Notes: generated by a model from the letters alone, not told the origin. Shown: positions 15,200 to 23,738, numbered from the stretch's first letter. The stretch: DNA of 26,687 bases from Candidatus Methanoperedens sp. (GCA_026552835.1 JAPMTY010000044.1:1-26687), one strand, 5' to 3'. Numbers and translations are program-made.

Positions 15200-16564
15200 A
15201 TGACGATTGCGAAAATGGCCGGAAAGTGCGCTGAATATATCAAAAAGCATTCATCGGCTCTCGTTGTGTCGCATATCGATGCTGATGGCCTGACCTCGGC
15301 TGCAATCATGGGAAAAGCCCTTGGACGTGCAGGCATCGATTACAGGATACGTTTTGTAAAGCAACTGGACATGCCTCTGCTCACCGAAATAGCCAACCAG
15401 AATCCTGAACTTATTGTATTTACAGACCTCGGAAGCGGAATGCTGGAGGCGATAAAATCCCTGAAACTAAACGCCGTCGTTTCTGACCATCACCAGCCTC
15501 AGGGCGTTTATGAATACCATTTAAATCCACATCTTTTCGGGATTAACGGCGCGGTTGAATTAAGCGGTTCCGGAGTTGCTTTTCTTATCGCGCAGGAACT
15601 GGGCGGCAACGGCGACCTTGCAGCCCTTGCAATCGTCGGCGCTGTGGGCGATTTACAGCACGCAAAACACGGGCAATTGATCGGGATGAACAGGTCGATA
15701 CTGGAAGAGGGCGCCAGGAATAATGTCATGGGATATGAAAAAGACCTCATGCTGTTCGGACGGCAGACGCGCCCAATATTTAAATTACTCCAATATTCAA
15801 CCGACGTATACTTGCCCGGTCTTACTGGCAGCGAAGATGCAAGCATTGAATTCTTAAAAAAAATAGGCATCAGGCAGCATGGAGAGAAATGGAGACGGTG
15901 GATTGACCTTGAACCTCCTGAAAAACAGAAAATCGTCTCGGCCCTGATACAATCAGGACTTTCATCCGGCCTCCCCGGTTTTAAGGTGGAAAGACTCATC
16001 GGGGAAGTATATACATTATTATGCGAACGTGAAGGGACCGAGGTTCGGGACGCTTCCGAATATGCCACGCTGCTTAATTCCACCGCCCGCTATGACCATG
16101 CGGATATAGGGCTTGCAGTGTGTATGGGCGACCGCGAAAAATGCTTTGATAATGCTTGCGCCTTGCTTTCCGAACACCGGAAGAACCTTGTTGAGGGACT
16201 GAATTTTGTGAAAGAGCATGGGGTAACCAGGATGGAAAACCTGCAATATTTTGATTCGGGAAATAAAATCAGGGAAACCATCGTAGGCATAGTGGCGGGT
16301 ATGAGCTCCTCGTTTGTAAATAACAGGGACCTTCCCATAATCGCTTTTGCAGATTCCGAGGGTGGGGTAAAAGTTTCTTCAAGGGGAAACCAGGACCTTA
16401 TTAGGAAAGGGCTTAACCTTGGCGAGGCAATCAGCGAGGCTGCAAAAGCAGTTGGCGGCACGGGTGGAGGGCATGACATAGCAGCCGGGGCTTTTATTCC
16501 GGGTGAATCGAAGAGTGAATTCCTGAAAATACTTGACCGGAAAATTGGCTCGCAGATTAGATGA
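15200..16564 (+). CDS. Archaeal RecJ-like DHH-family nuclease
   Basis: This 454-aa protein belongs to the DHH/DHHA1 phosphoesterase family, close to archaeal RecJ homologues such as the GINS-associated nuclease. Metal-binding motifs are VVSHIDADG (Asp27, Asp29), VFTDLGSG (Asp76), VVSDHHQP (DHH at 96-98) and AIVGAVGD. The C-terminal DHHA1 domain ends with GGTGGGHDIAAGAFIP. It is expected to degrade single-stranded DNA or RNA during replication or repair. The frame is open 80 codons further upstream, but that stretch crosses the divergent gene and is not family-like; MTIAKMAGKCAEYIKKHSSA at 15200 fits archaeal homologues. Confidence 0.92.
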   Translation: MTIAKMAGKCAEYIKKHSSALVVSHIDADGLTSAAIMGKALGRAGIDYRIRFVKQLDMPLLTEIANQNPELIVFTDLGSGMLEAIKSLKLNAVVSDHHQPQGVYEYHLNPHLFGINGAVELSGSGVAFLIAQELGGNGDLAALAIVGAVGDLQHAKHGQLIGMNRSILEEGARNNVMGYEKDLMLFGRQTRPIFKLLQYSTDVYLPGLTGSEDASIEFLKKIGIRQHGEKWRRWIDLEPPEKQKIVSALIQSGLSSGLPGFKVERLIGEVYTLLCEREGTEVRDASEYATLLNSTARYDHADIGLAVCMGDREKCFDNACALLSEHRKNLVEGLNFVKEHGVTRMENLQYFDSGNKIRETIVGIVAGMSSSFVNNRDLPIIAFADSEGGVKVSSRGNQDLIRKGLNLGEAISEAAKAVGGTGGGHDIAAGAFIPGESKSEFLKILDRKIGSQIR

Positions 16565-16661
16565 GGCTCATCGAAAGCATTTATTACTATTTTTTACCAC
16601 AAAATTAATTAACGTTTGAAACTTTCTTGGTGCAGCCAAAAAATGGTGAGGTCGGTATCAA

Positions 16662-18584
16662 ATGCAAAAACTAATCGTTATTTTACTGGTATTGCTGGCA
16701 TTAACCACTGTATCAGCAGCCCAGCCTGTTGTGGACTATTTAAATATCAATGCGGATGTGAACAATGGTTATGCCATAACCACCGTGGAAGAAAAACTCA
16801 CAAATCCCCTGGACACCCCTTCCGATGATGAATTTAAGTTCCTGATTCCGGAAGTGGCATTCATATCAGGTTTCACTTTAATCATTGACGGCAAAGAATA
16901 CAATGCTGATGTGCTTCCCAAACAGGAAGCAAAGGAAAAATTCGAACAGGCAGCCGCCCAGGGCAAATCAGCCGGATTGCTGGAAACCAAGACGCAAAAC
17001 CTGTTCTCTTACTCCCTTAGCTTTGAACCGCGCCAGAGCATCATTGTCCGCCTGAAATACGAGCAGGCTGTGAAAAAAAGCCTGGGAAAATATGAGTATG
17101 CGGTGTTCCTGCGAAAGACCGATGAGACGCACACTGTGAATGACCTTTCTGTAATCCTGAACATCTCATCAGTGAATGATATCACCACCCTTGAAACCCC
17201 CGGTTTTTCGGATGCAAGTGTAAAATACCTCTCAACCACGAAAGGCCAGGTGAAATACAGCGCCAATGCGCTGCCTGATAAGGACCTTACAGTCGACTAC
17301 ACCACAAACAATCCACCTTTAAACGGGGACATGCTATTTTACAGCGCGGGCGGCCAGGGTTACATGATGCACGTTTTCTCACCATCTGAATCTGACCTCG
17401 GCACCACTCCCCTGAGTAAGGATATTATTTTTGTGGTAGATAAGTCGGGCTCCATGAGCGGTGAAAAGATTGCAGAGGTGAAAAATGTATTCACAAGCAT
17501 AATTTCAGATTTACCCCCTGATGATTATTTCAATATAATATTTTTCGACGCTTCTGTTCAGGCTTTTTCACCGGCGCTAATGGAAGCGAATACAAAGAAT
17601 AAAGCGGACGCCGCAAACTTTGTAAACAGCCTGAATGCAGAAGGCGGCACGAACATTAATCAGGCCCTGCTGGATGCGCTTGCCATGTTTGGCAACAGTT
17701 CGCGCGTTCCCATAATAGTGTTTCTTACGGATGGGGCGCCCACCGAGGGCATTACCTCGCCCTACGTCATACGCAAGAATGTTATGGATGCCAACAAGGT
17801 AAATGTGTCGATATTCACCATCGCTTTCGGTATTGAGGACGAGGCGAATTACGATTTCCTGAAGGCGCTGAGCCTTGAAAATTATGGCGTTTCACAGAGG
17901 TTTTTCCCTCAGGCAGGCGTTGAAGCTGAAATGAAAGGGTTCTACGAAACCATCTCTACGCCTCTTGTCACAGGCATGAGCTTTAAATATAATTCTGTTT
18001 CAGACGTCGTGAATACCGGGCAAAATAATCTGTTTGCAGGCTCTGATGCCGTTGTGCTGGGTAAGTACAGTGCCGGCACCACAACCGTAACTTCCGATGT
18101 TGCCGCAATTACGCGAACAGGAAGCCGCAATTTCAAGAATTCGTTTAATGTTGTCTCGAAGCCGGAAAACTCCTTTATCCCCAGGCTCTGGGCATATACC
18201 ACTATCCGAAAGCTGATGGACAGGATAAACGTGGAGGGCGAAACTGACACTCTCAAATCTTCGATTACTAAACTTTCGCTGGAATTCAAGTTCGTGACGC
18301 CTTACACCTCGCTTTTCGTTGAGGTGCCTGTGAACAATACAAGAGGAACTGCTACATCCATAGATGCAAAAGCTGGAATGAATGCCGTTCCGGTAGCAAC
18401 TGGGACTCCTGCTTTTGCAGATGCAACCGCAGCAGCGACAGCAGCGCCCGCAACAACCGTCAGTCCTGCCAGAGCCCCTGAAAATATAGTGCCTACCTCT
18501 GCACCAAAAGAACCCGGGTTCGAGTTTGTATTTGCAATAACAGGACTGCTTTCTATCGTGTACCTGCTGCGCAAACGCAGGTAA
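16662..18584 (+). CDS. Secreted VIT/vWA-domain protein with PGF-CTERM anchor
   Basis: This 640-aa surface protein has a signal peptide (1-20, ending VSAAQP), a VIT domain (about 22-150), and a von Willebrand A domain (about 252-430). The latter has a complete MIDAS: DKSGS at 260-264, Thr330 and Asp357 in FLTDG. A Thr/Ala/Pro-rich stalk follows (about 575-617), then a PGF-CTERM tail (618-640: PGFEF, a hydrophobic helix, RKRR). The layout resembles inter-alpha-trypsin-inhibitor heavy-chain-like proteins. The PGF-CTERM signal is normally cut and lipid-linked by archaeosortase A. It probably binds proteins or metal at the cell surface. It is convergent with another PGF-CTERM gene across a repeat element. 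Confidence 0.92.
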   Translation: MQKLIVILLVLLALTTVSAAQPVVDYLNINADVNNGYAITTVEEKLTNPLDTPSDDEFKFLIPEVAFISGFTLIIDGKEYNADVLPKQEAKEKFEQAAAQGKSAGLLETKTQNLFSYSLSFEPRQSIIVRLKYEQAVKKSLGKYEYAVFLRKTDETHTVNDLSVILNISSVNDITTLETPGFSDASVKYLSTTKGQVKYSANALPDKDLTVDYTTNNPPLNGDMLFYSAGGQGYMMHVFSPSESDLGTTPLSKDIIFVVDKSGSMSGEKIAEVKNVFTSIISDLPPDDYFNIIFFDASVQAFSPALMEANTKNKADAANFVNSLNAEGGTNINQALLDALAMFGNSSRVPIIVFLTDGAPTEGITSPYVIRKNVMDANKVNVSIFTIAFGIEDEANYDFLKALSLENYGVSQRFFPQAGVEAEMKGFYETISTPLVTGMSFKYNSVSDVVNTGQNNLFAGSDAVVLGKYSAGTTTVTSDVAAITRTGSRNFKNSFNVVSKPENSFIPRLWAYTTIRKLMDRINVEGETDTLKSSITKLSLEFKFVTPYTSLFVEVPVNNTRGTATSIDAKAGMNAVPVATGTPAFADATAAATAAPATTVSPARAPENIVPTSAPKEPGFEFVFAITGLLSIVYLLRKRR

Positions 18585-18613
18585 GGAAAGAGGCTAATAT
18601 TATCAGTTTGAAA

Positions 18614-18764
18614 AACCACCGAGGGCACAGAGAAGCCGAGACTTCGGCTTGCGCAGTGTTGGGATATAGGGAGCACCCTATATCCCTTCGTTTGATAAAC
18701 CTTTGATAAAGGTTTACACGGAGAAAAGCAAAAACTCTCTGCGCGCTCTGTGTTCTCTGTGGTT
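18614..18764. repeat. Multi-hairpin element with terminal inverted repeats
   Basis: Outer arms 18614-18632 and 18746-18764 are complementary at 16 of 19 positions. Inside are three hairpins: AAGCCGA/TCGGCTT (18633-18650), a perfect 11-bp GGGATATAGGG/CCCTATATCCC with a 4-nt loop (18661-18686), and a 9-bp TAAACCTTT/AAAGGTTTA (18696-18716). The outer arms belong to the same word family as 22711-22776. It fills the gap between two convergent genes, so it may end transcription from both sides. No protein is encoded. Confidence 0.75.
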
Positions 18765-18818
18765 GATTTTTTATGAATCGTCTATCCGGATAAAATAGAA
18801 AGTTACTAAGGAAAAGCA

Positions 18819-20117
18819 TTACCGCTTTTTGATTAAATACAGCGCCAACAACCCAATAACAGCGGGTAGTACCTCAAAACCAGGCAGCCACATTTTTTTG
18901 GCTGGTGTATCCGTGGGCTCAGGCTGCCCTGTGCTTGCCCTCACTTTGATTGGCAGCGTTAGCGTGTGATCCTCGGCATGTGCGCTGTCTTCATCAAAAT
19001 AGTAAACTATTCTTCCCTGCACTTCGAATTCGCCGACCTGATTCGACTGTATCCTGACCTCGATGTCCCTCCCTTTGCCTGGCGGAAGCTCGTACGTGGT
19101 TGTGAACTGGCCGGCGCCTGACTCGGCGAATTCTGATGAAGTGACGCTCATCCCGGATGGCGGAAGGATGATAACCTGGACATGCATCACGGGCTTTGTA
19201 ATGAGGTTAACAGCCGACAGCTTCAGCATAACATCTTCCCCGAGCACTACATCTGTTTTCTCACCGTGAAGCTGCACGCTTGCATTGGAAATTTGCGGCG
19301 TGGCATTTGAGGGTATGACCAGAATCGTAGGGATATTGGATTTGCCTGCGTGGGAAGCGTTGTCTTTATCATAATAAGAAACAGCGGCAGGCTCCAGGTT
19401 GAAAGTGCCTGTTTCAGATGGCTGGATTGAGTACTGGAAACTCCTGGCATCTTTCGGCGTCAACAGGTCGTAGTTTTTATCCAGGTTTCCGCTTGCCAGG
19501 ATAAAGCCTGCAGGAAGAGAATCCGAGACATTAATGTTTGTCAGGTCACTGGCTCCGGTGTTTTTGAACGTAATGGTTACGGTTGCGGTCTGTCCCAGTT
19601 CAATGGATTGAGGAGAAACGGACTTTGTGAGGGTTATAGTATCCAGCCTGTATATCTCGACTTTCAGATAGCCGGCGTTGTTATCGTAGTCTCCCCTTTC
19701 ACCTGTTATTGAGGTGTCGTATATACTGAACCTGACCTTGCTGCCATTGCCCTTCCTGTAGAATGTGTAGGTGTGGTTGGTGATGTCGCTGACATCTGCG
19801 GAAAGCCGCTCCCCATCGAATTCAATGGAATTGAACGGCTGGTTATAATTGCGGCCGGCGCCCATCCGGAACTGTGCATCCGCATATCCCCAATCAACGC
19901 CGGTTTTAAATTGATATGTGCCAGAGACTACTATCTTATATTCCGATTCGCTTTCAAGAACCACAGATGAGTCAACAGATGTGCCTGTATCCTTTGGCCC
20001 GAATGCGGGAACGTTGAAAGTATCAAGCGCGCTTTGGGCTGACGCAGGTGATGCAGGTATTATGAAGAAGAACGCCACCAGCAGTATAAGGGGATTATAA
20101 TTTTTTAGTGATACCAT
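18819..20117 (-). CDS. Secreted lectin-like/DUF11 protein with PGF-CTERM anchor
   Basis: This 432-aa surface protein starts with a signal peptide (about 1-27, ASPASAQS). Residues 31-157 form a beta-rich domain whose end, GDYDNNAGYLKVEIY (142-156), resembles the calcium/sugar site of LecA-type lectins. A DUF11-type repeat domain follows (about 160-270, SVSPQSIELGQTATVTITFK), then a second Ig-like domain (about 275-395). The tail (411-432) has LPGFEV, a hydrophobic helix and KKR, a PGF-CTERM-type signal for archaeosortase. It is convergent with the VIT/vWA gene, and the two may serve a common surface function. The lectin resemblance is tentative. Confidence 0.88.
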   Translation of the reverse strand: MVSLKNYNPLILLVAFFFIIPASPASAQSALDTFNVPAFGPKDTGTSVDSSVVLESESEYKIVVSGTYQFKTGVDWGYADAQFRMGAGRNYNQPFNSIEFDGERLSADVSDITNHTYTFYRKGNGSKVRFSIYDTSITGERGDYDNNAGYLKVEIYRLDTITLTKSVSPQSIELGQTATVTITFKNTGASDLTNINVSDSLPAGFILASGNLDKNYDLLTPKDARSFQYSIQPSETGTFNLEPAAVSYYDKDNASHAGKSNIPTILVIPSNATPQISNASVQLHGEKTDVVLGEDVMLKLSAVNLITKPVMHVQVIILPPSGMSVTSSEFAESGAGQFTTTYELPPGKGRDIEVRIQSNQVGEFEVQGRIVYYFDEDSAHAEDHTLTLPIKVRASTGQPEPTDTPAKKMWLPGFEVLPAVIGLLALYLIKKR

Positions 20118-20357
20118 CTCTTCCTACAACACCTTTATGATATTTGTAATTTTTCAGTAAATGCAGGGATTACTTCGATGAAGAGGCTAAATAAATGGAA
20201 AATGAGGCTATTGATTTATTAAAAGAAAACCTTAAGAATCATGGAGAATAGATACAAAAAGAAAGTATAATTTCAAAGTGTATTGAAATATGATACGAAC
20301 CTGAAGGAAGAAAAAAATCATAAGAATTTATGGATAAATTGAATACGGTAAAAGAAA
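20118..20357. other. Gene-poor gap with degraded-looking short frames
   Basis: No gene is convincing. A frame ending in DYFDEEAK stops (20190-20194 region) right before an 18-codon ORF, MENEAIDLLKENLKNHGE (20195-20251). The composition is AT-rich. These may be remnants of an older gene next to the toxin-antitoxin operon. AT-rich sequence just before 20358 could hold that operon's promoter. Confidence 0.35.
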
Positions 20358-20642
20358 ATGAATAAAGAACATCTCTTTAAAAAAATCATCACTCTAATTA
20401 AAAAACATGGCGTAAAAAAGGTAGCCATCTTTGGCTCATACGCAAGAGATGAAGAAAAATCAAAGAGCGATATAGATATTCTTGTCGAATTTTCTGAAAG
20501 AAAAAGCCTGCTTGAGCACGTCAAAATAGAACGGGAGTTATCAGAAGCAGTGGGAATTAAAGTGGATTTACTTACTGAAAAAGCAATAAGCCCCTACTTG
20601 ATTGATAGAATCAGAAAAGAAATGAAAGTAATTTACCAATGA
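20358..20642 (+). CDS. MntA-type minimal nucleotidyltransferase antitoxin
   Basis: This 94-aa protein is a minimal nucleotidyltransferase with the motif GSYARDEEKSKSDIDIL: Gly26-Ser27, then Asp38 and Asp40 as metal ligands. In characterised MntA/HepT pairs the enzyme transfers AMP groups onto a tyrosine of the HEPN toxin and silences it. It is the first gene of a three-gene chain, and its stop overlaps the HEPN start as ATGA. The upstream ribosome site is weak (GGTAAAAG). Confidence 0.92.
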   Translation: MNKEHLFKKIITLIKKHGVKKVAIFGSYARDEEKSKSDIDILVEFSERKSLLEHVKIERELSEAVGIKVDLLTEKAISPYLIDRIRKEMKVIYQ

Positions 20643-20986
20643 TTAAAGACGACATAGTTTACCTAAATCATATTATGGATGCCATTTCAAGAATAGAGGA
20701 ATATGTCCACGGCTTAACACACGATGACTTCATCGAGAAATATCTCATTCAAGACGGGGTAATAAGACAGATTCAGGTCATAGGAGAAGCCACCAAAAAA
20801 ATATCAGATAACACAAGAGGAAAATATCCTGATATACCCTGGAAAGATATCGCAGGAATGAGAGATAAATTAATTCACGATTATTTTGGAATAGATTTAG
20901 ATGCCGTCTGGGATACAGTCGAAAAGGACATCCCTGTTTTGAAAGATGAAATACAGACTATCATTAAGGAACTGAAGAACCTATGA
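20639..20986 (+). CDS. HepT-type HEPN ribonuclease toxin
   Basis: This 115-aa helical HEPN (DUF86) protein carries the RNase motif Rx4HxY: Arg75, His80 and Tyr82 in RDKLIHDYF. In characterised systems HepT cleaves RNA and the motif tyrosine is the target of MntA modification. Both the RNase motif and the target tyrosine are intact, so the pair looks functional. It overlaps mntA by 4 nt at its start and the next gene by 4 nt at its end, implying one coupled transcript. Confidence 0.92.
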   Translation: MIKDDIVYLNHIMDAISRIEEYVHGLTHDDFIEKYLIQDGVIRQIQVIGEATKKISDNTRGKYPDIPWKDIAGMRDKLIHDYFGIDLDAVWDTVEKDIPVLKDEIQTIIKELKNL

Positions 20987-21294
20987 GAACCCTCACCGAC
21001 CTCGATAAACAAATCCTTGCAAAACTCGCGCCCGAACTTGAAGGCACAACCGGACCCGCGCCCGGGCATGACTACAAGTTCATCCTTCTTCCGGTCTCGC
21101 ATAAGTTATCAGAATCACCTGAAGATTTCGCGAACCGCGTCAATAAGCTGACAGATGAGGAGCTGAGTTACCTTGTAGAGCTGATTTTAAAAGGCGATGA
21201 GGATGTGCGCTCGCTGGCTGAAGGGGATTCGGATGCACTATTTGAATTGATAGGGAAAAGATTGCCGGAAAAGGCAAAGGAATTGAATAAATAA
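20983..21294 (+). CDS. Unknown protein coupled to the MNT/HEPN pair
   Basis: This 103-aa soluble protein was not recognised. It is mostly helical by pattern, with MRTLTDLDKQILAKLAPELE at the start, a central LLPVSHKLSESPEDFANRV, and LTDEELSYLVELILKGDEDV. Its ATG overlaps the HEPN stop as ATGA, so it is translated from the same mRNA. Its codon use looks more GC-rich and more like the chromosomal genes than mntA and hepT do, so the toxin pair may have been inserted ahead of a resident gene. I may remember similar proteins in methanogens, unverified. Confidence 0.75.
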   Translation: MRTLTDLDKQILAKLAPELEGTTGPAPGHDYKFILLPVSHKLSESPEDFANRVNKLTDEELSYLVELILKGDEDVRSLAEGDSDALFELIGKRLPEKAKELNK

Positions 21295-21297
21295 ATA

Positions 21298-21359
21298 ACC
21301 GCAAAGACGCAAAGGGCGCCAAGTCACAATAATCTTTGCTTACTCTGCGCCTTTGCGGT
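21298..21359. repeat. Intergenic inverted repeat, possible bidirectional terminator
   Basis: ACCGCAAAGACGCA (21298-21311) pairs with TGCGCCTTTGCGGT (21346-21359) at 13 of 14 positions. It lies between two convergent genes, 4 nt after one stop and 17 nt from the other, with a T-run (21364-21368) beyond the right arm. It uses the same word as 11582-11610 and 22604-22674. Confidence 0.7.
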
Positions 21360-21376
21360 GAGGTTTTTCTTGAGAC

Positions 21377-22576
21377 CTAGCACACCGGAATCTTCCCATA
21401 CGCCAGTTCCATGCAGAACTCCTGAATATTCGCAAGCTCGCTATCTATGACCTCATTTACCTCTTTTTCCACATCCTCCAGCGAGCCGCGCTCCATAATC
21501 ACCTGCGCAGCCGCAATCTTGGGCTGGTCTATCGGCTCGCCAATCTGGCTCAAAAGCCACACATAGACTTCCTTTATATCAGGCACATTTGTGTAAATCT
21601 CGCTTGCAATCCTGTGGCTGAGCACATTGTAAATCTTCCCCACATGGCTCACCGGGTTTTTACCGGCTGCGGCTTCGCTGCTTACGGGTCTGTTAAGCGG
21701 GATGATACCGTTCACGCGGTTCCCGCGCCCCACCTGGCCTGAGTCGGCATCCTCAGCCGATGTTCCTGTTACTGTAAGATAAATCCCGCCCATGCCCCGC
21801 CCCTCCCTGTCAAGAGTATTAAGATAAACTGAGGTTTCAAGGTCGGTTCTTTCAGCAGCGTAGGTCTTTATCTCCTCCAGAAGTTCATCTTTTTTCCTGA
21901 AATACTCACTTTCGGATTCAATGAACCTGTCAACAAGAGGGTCTGCAATGGTTAAATGAAGCTCGTTCTTTTCGCGCAGGCCCATGACTTTGATATCCTC
22001 GCCCGATTCGGGAAATCGTTTCTTAAAATCATGTGAATTCAAAAATCGCTCGGTCTCAAGCACAATCGTTTCAGTCGGCGTCATCGGGGCATATCCGACC
22101 GCTGCCGAAGTATCGTTTGCCCCCAGTATCGTGCCTTTCCTTTTGAAAATATCGGTAAGTTCTGCAGAACCGTGGGCAAGCTCGACCTGATACTGGACAG
22201 AATCCGGATTCACGAATCGCAGGTTGTCCTTCAGCCATTGTTTTGCGGCGTCTATTGCAATAGTATTGACATCGATGACTTCGCCTTCCACTTCAAATGT
22301 CGCCCTGTCTCCGAAAATAATGCGCATGGGCTTCAGGATTACGCCGCCGCCGAATTTGGTTTTTACCTCTCCCGCGACCAGCATCCCCTTGTCGATATTG
22401 TGGTGCATGATGGCGCCAAATCTTTTCATGTATTCCTTGCAGAGTTCGATTGATACCTGGTTCATTATGGAATCGCAGATAAAATCGGGATGACCAAGTC
22501 CTTTTCGTTCAACCACTTCGACTTTTCGCTCCGTTATCGGCGTGGCGCCGAGTTCTTCTATTTCGATGTTTCGCAT
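21377..22576 (-). CDS. mat: Archaeal S-adenosylmethionine synthetase
   Basis: This 399-aa enzyme makes S-adenosylmethionine from methionine and ATP. It belongs to the archaeal MAT type, unrelated in most of its sequence to bacterial MetK. Typical segments are [18 protein letters not shown] near the N-terminus, [36 protein letters not shown] and [16 protein letters not shown]. The length is normal. The ATG at 22576 was chosen because [12 protein letters not shown] then sits as in homologues; a GTG five codons upstream is possible. It supplies SAM for the radical SAM and methyltransferase genes in this window. It is flanked on both sides by inverted repeats. Confidence 0.96.
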   Translation of the reverse strand: MRNIEIEELGATPITERKVEVVERKGLGHPDFICDSIMNQVSIELCKEYMKRFGAIMHHNIDKGMLVAGEVKTKFGGGVILKPMRIIFGDRATFEVEGEVIDVNTIAIDAAKQWLKDNLRFVNPDSVQYQVELAHGSAELTDIFKRKGTILGANDTSAAVGYAPMTPTETIVLETERFLNSHDFKKRFPESGEDIKVMGLREKNELHLTIADPLVDRFIESESEYFRKKDELLEEIKTYAAERTDLETSVYLNTLDREGRGMGGIYLTVTGTSAEDADSGQVGRGNRVNGIIPLNRPVSSEAAAGKNPVSHVGKIYNVLSHRIASEIYTNVPDIKEVYVWLLSQIGEPIDQPKIAAAQVIMERGSLEDVEKEVNEVIDSELANIQEFCMELAYGKIPVC

Positions 22577-22603
22577 ATTGGTAAACCCCACGAGTTAAGA
22601 ATG

Positions 22604-22674
22604 CTTTGCGTTCTTTGCGTCTTTGCGGTGTTCGGTTTAGTCTCACCGCAGAGGTGCTGAGGCCGCAAAGATTA
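22604..22674. repeat. Intergenic inverted repeat (CTTTGCG.../...CGCAAAG)
   Basis: Arms of 27 nt, starting CTTTGCGTTCTTTGCGTCTT on the left and ending GCCGCAAAG on the right, are complementary at 20 of 27 positions around a 13-17 nt loop. It lies just upstream of the mat start, so it could affect its leader. Confidence 0.7.
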
Positions 22675-22710
22675 TTTTATCTGGATTATCAATCCCGATC
22701 AGATAATTAG

Positions 22711-22776
22711 CCACGGAGGGCACAGAGAGCACAAAGCTTTGTTATTTTTTCTCTGTGTCCTCTGCGCTCTCTGTGG
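22711..22776. repeat. Intergenic inverted repeat (CCACGGAG.../...CTCTGTGG)
   Basis: The arms start CCACGGAGGGCACAGAGAGC on the left and end CTCTCTGTGG on the right, complementary at about 20 of 26 positions, followed by a run of eight T. It shares its words with the outer arms of 18614-18764. It sits downstream of the carbonic-anhydrase-like gene. Confidence 0.7.
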
Positions 22777-22802
22777 TTTTTTTTCAATTTATGGTTAGTT
22801 TT

Positions 22803-23312
22803 TCATTTGCCCTGGGATAAATATCTCTTAGTCAATATCTCATAATTCCTCAGGGTATTTTTTATGAGCATGATATCTTCTTCTGTTGTCATCCTCACGT
22901 GTTTGCACGGCACTCCCATAACAACGCTCTTTGCCGGGATTTTATGACCTGGCGGCACCAATGCCCCTGCGCCAACGATTGCATATTCCCCGATTTCGGC
23001 GCCGTGCAGTATTGTGGAATTCATGCCTACGAGCGCATTGTTTTTAACGAGACAACCGTGCATGACGCACCCATGCCCCACGCTCACGCCATCAGCAATA
23101 TCCACATTCCTGTCATCAGAATGTATAACGGCATTATCCTGGATATTACAGCCTTTGCCAATGCGGATTTTTGCCCTGTCGCCGCGGATGACGGAGTTGA
23201 ACCAGACGCTTGAGCCTTCCCCGATTGAAACGTCCCCGATGATGCAGGCCGTGTCTGCTATGAATGCATTTTTCGCTATTGCGGGTTTTTTGCCGTCGAA
23301 TGAGTATAACAT
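22803..23312 (-). CDS. Gamma-class carbonic anhydrase-like hexapeptide protein
   Basis: This 169-aa left-handed beta-helix protein is built on hexapeptide repeats (IADTACIIGDVSIGEGSSVW and on). Zinc-ligand histidines are His64, His80 and His85, and the RGD at 43-45 holds the structural Arg/Asp pair of the family. It fits the CamH/YrdA subgroup, which lacks the acidic proton-shuttle loop of Cam, so carbonic anhydrase activity is plausible but not certain. It likely forms a cytoplasmic trimer. The ATG at 23312 gives the standard MLYSFDGKKPAI opening. Confidence 0.92.
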   Translation of the reverse strand: MLYSFDGKKPAIAKNAFIADTACIIGDVSIGEGSSVWFNSVIRGDRAKIRIGKGCNIQDNAVIHSDDRNVDIADGVSVGHGCVMHGCLVKNNALVGMNSTILHGAEIGEYAIVGAGALVPPGHKIPAKSVVMGVPCKHVRMTTEEDIMLIKNTLRNYEILTKRYLSQGK

Positions 23313-23513
23313 GATATTTTAATTGCCCTTCTGCAACCTCCCATTCATAGAAGGATTTTGTCGCATAAATAGGTTATTCAAATTCGAGAGCATTTCAATT
23401 CCGTGTTGGCAAATTGAAATGACCTTAGAAAATGAATGTTTTGGTGGGGCAGGTGCACAATCACTTTTGTGTGCTCCATTTATAGCATAATTTTTAAATT
23501 TCCGTAATATTTT

Positions 23514-23550
23514 AACCGCAGATAAACGCAGATGGTCGTTATCCGTGGTT
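23514..23550. repeat. Dispersed intergenic repeat
   Basis: AACCGCAGATAA pairs with TTATCCGTGGTT at 10 of 12 positions. The whole element, including AAACGCAGATGGTCGTTATC, matches 11546-11578 with few differences. Confidence 0.6.
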
Positions 23551-23738
23551 TGTTATCTTCTTATAATCATTTACGATTATATAAGAATTTGATTATAGGG
23601 CGGAGGGCAATCCTAATGATAGCTTTGATGGTATTGTATATATTTATCAATACGAATTGAAATTCTATTAATAATTTGGCGTATTACTAAAAATTAGACG
23701 CATTTTCTCATCTCAGGCAGAAATTAAAAAGACAGTTT

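Noticed and set aside
18553..18819. Minus-strand frame of 88 codons in the repeat region
   Set aside because: It is composed largely of the hairpin element and the antisense of the PGF-CTERM tail.
23391..23421. Stem CATTTCAATT/AATTGAAATG considered as a CRISPR repeat
   Set aside because: It occurs once; there is no regular repeat-spacer pattern and no cas gene nearby.
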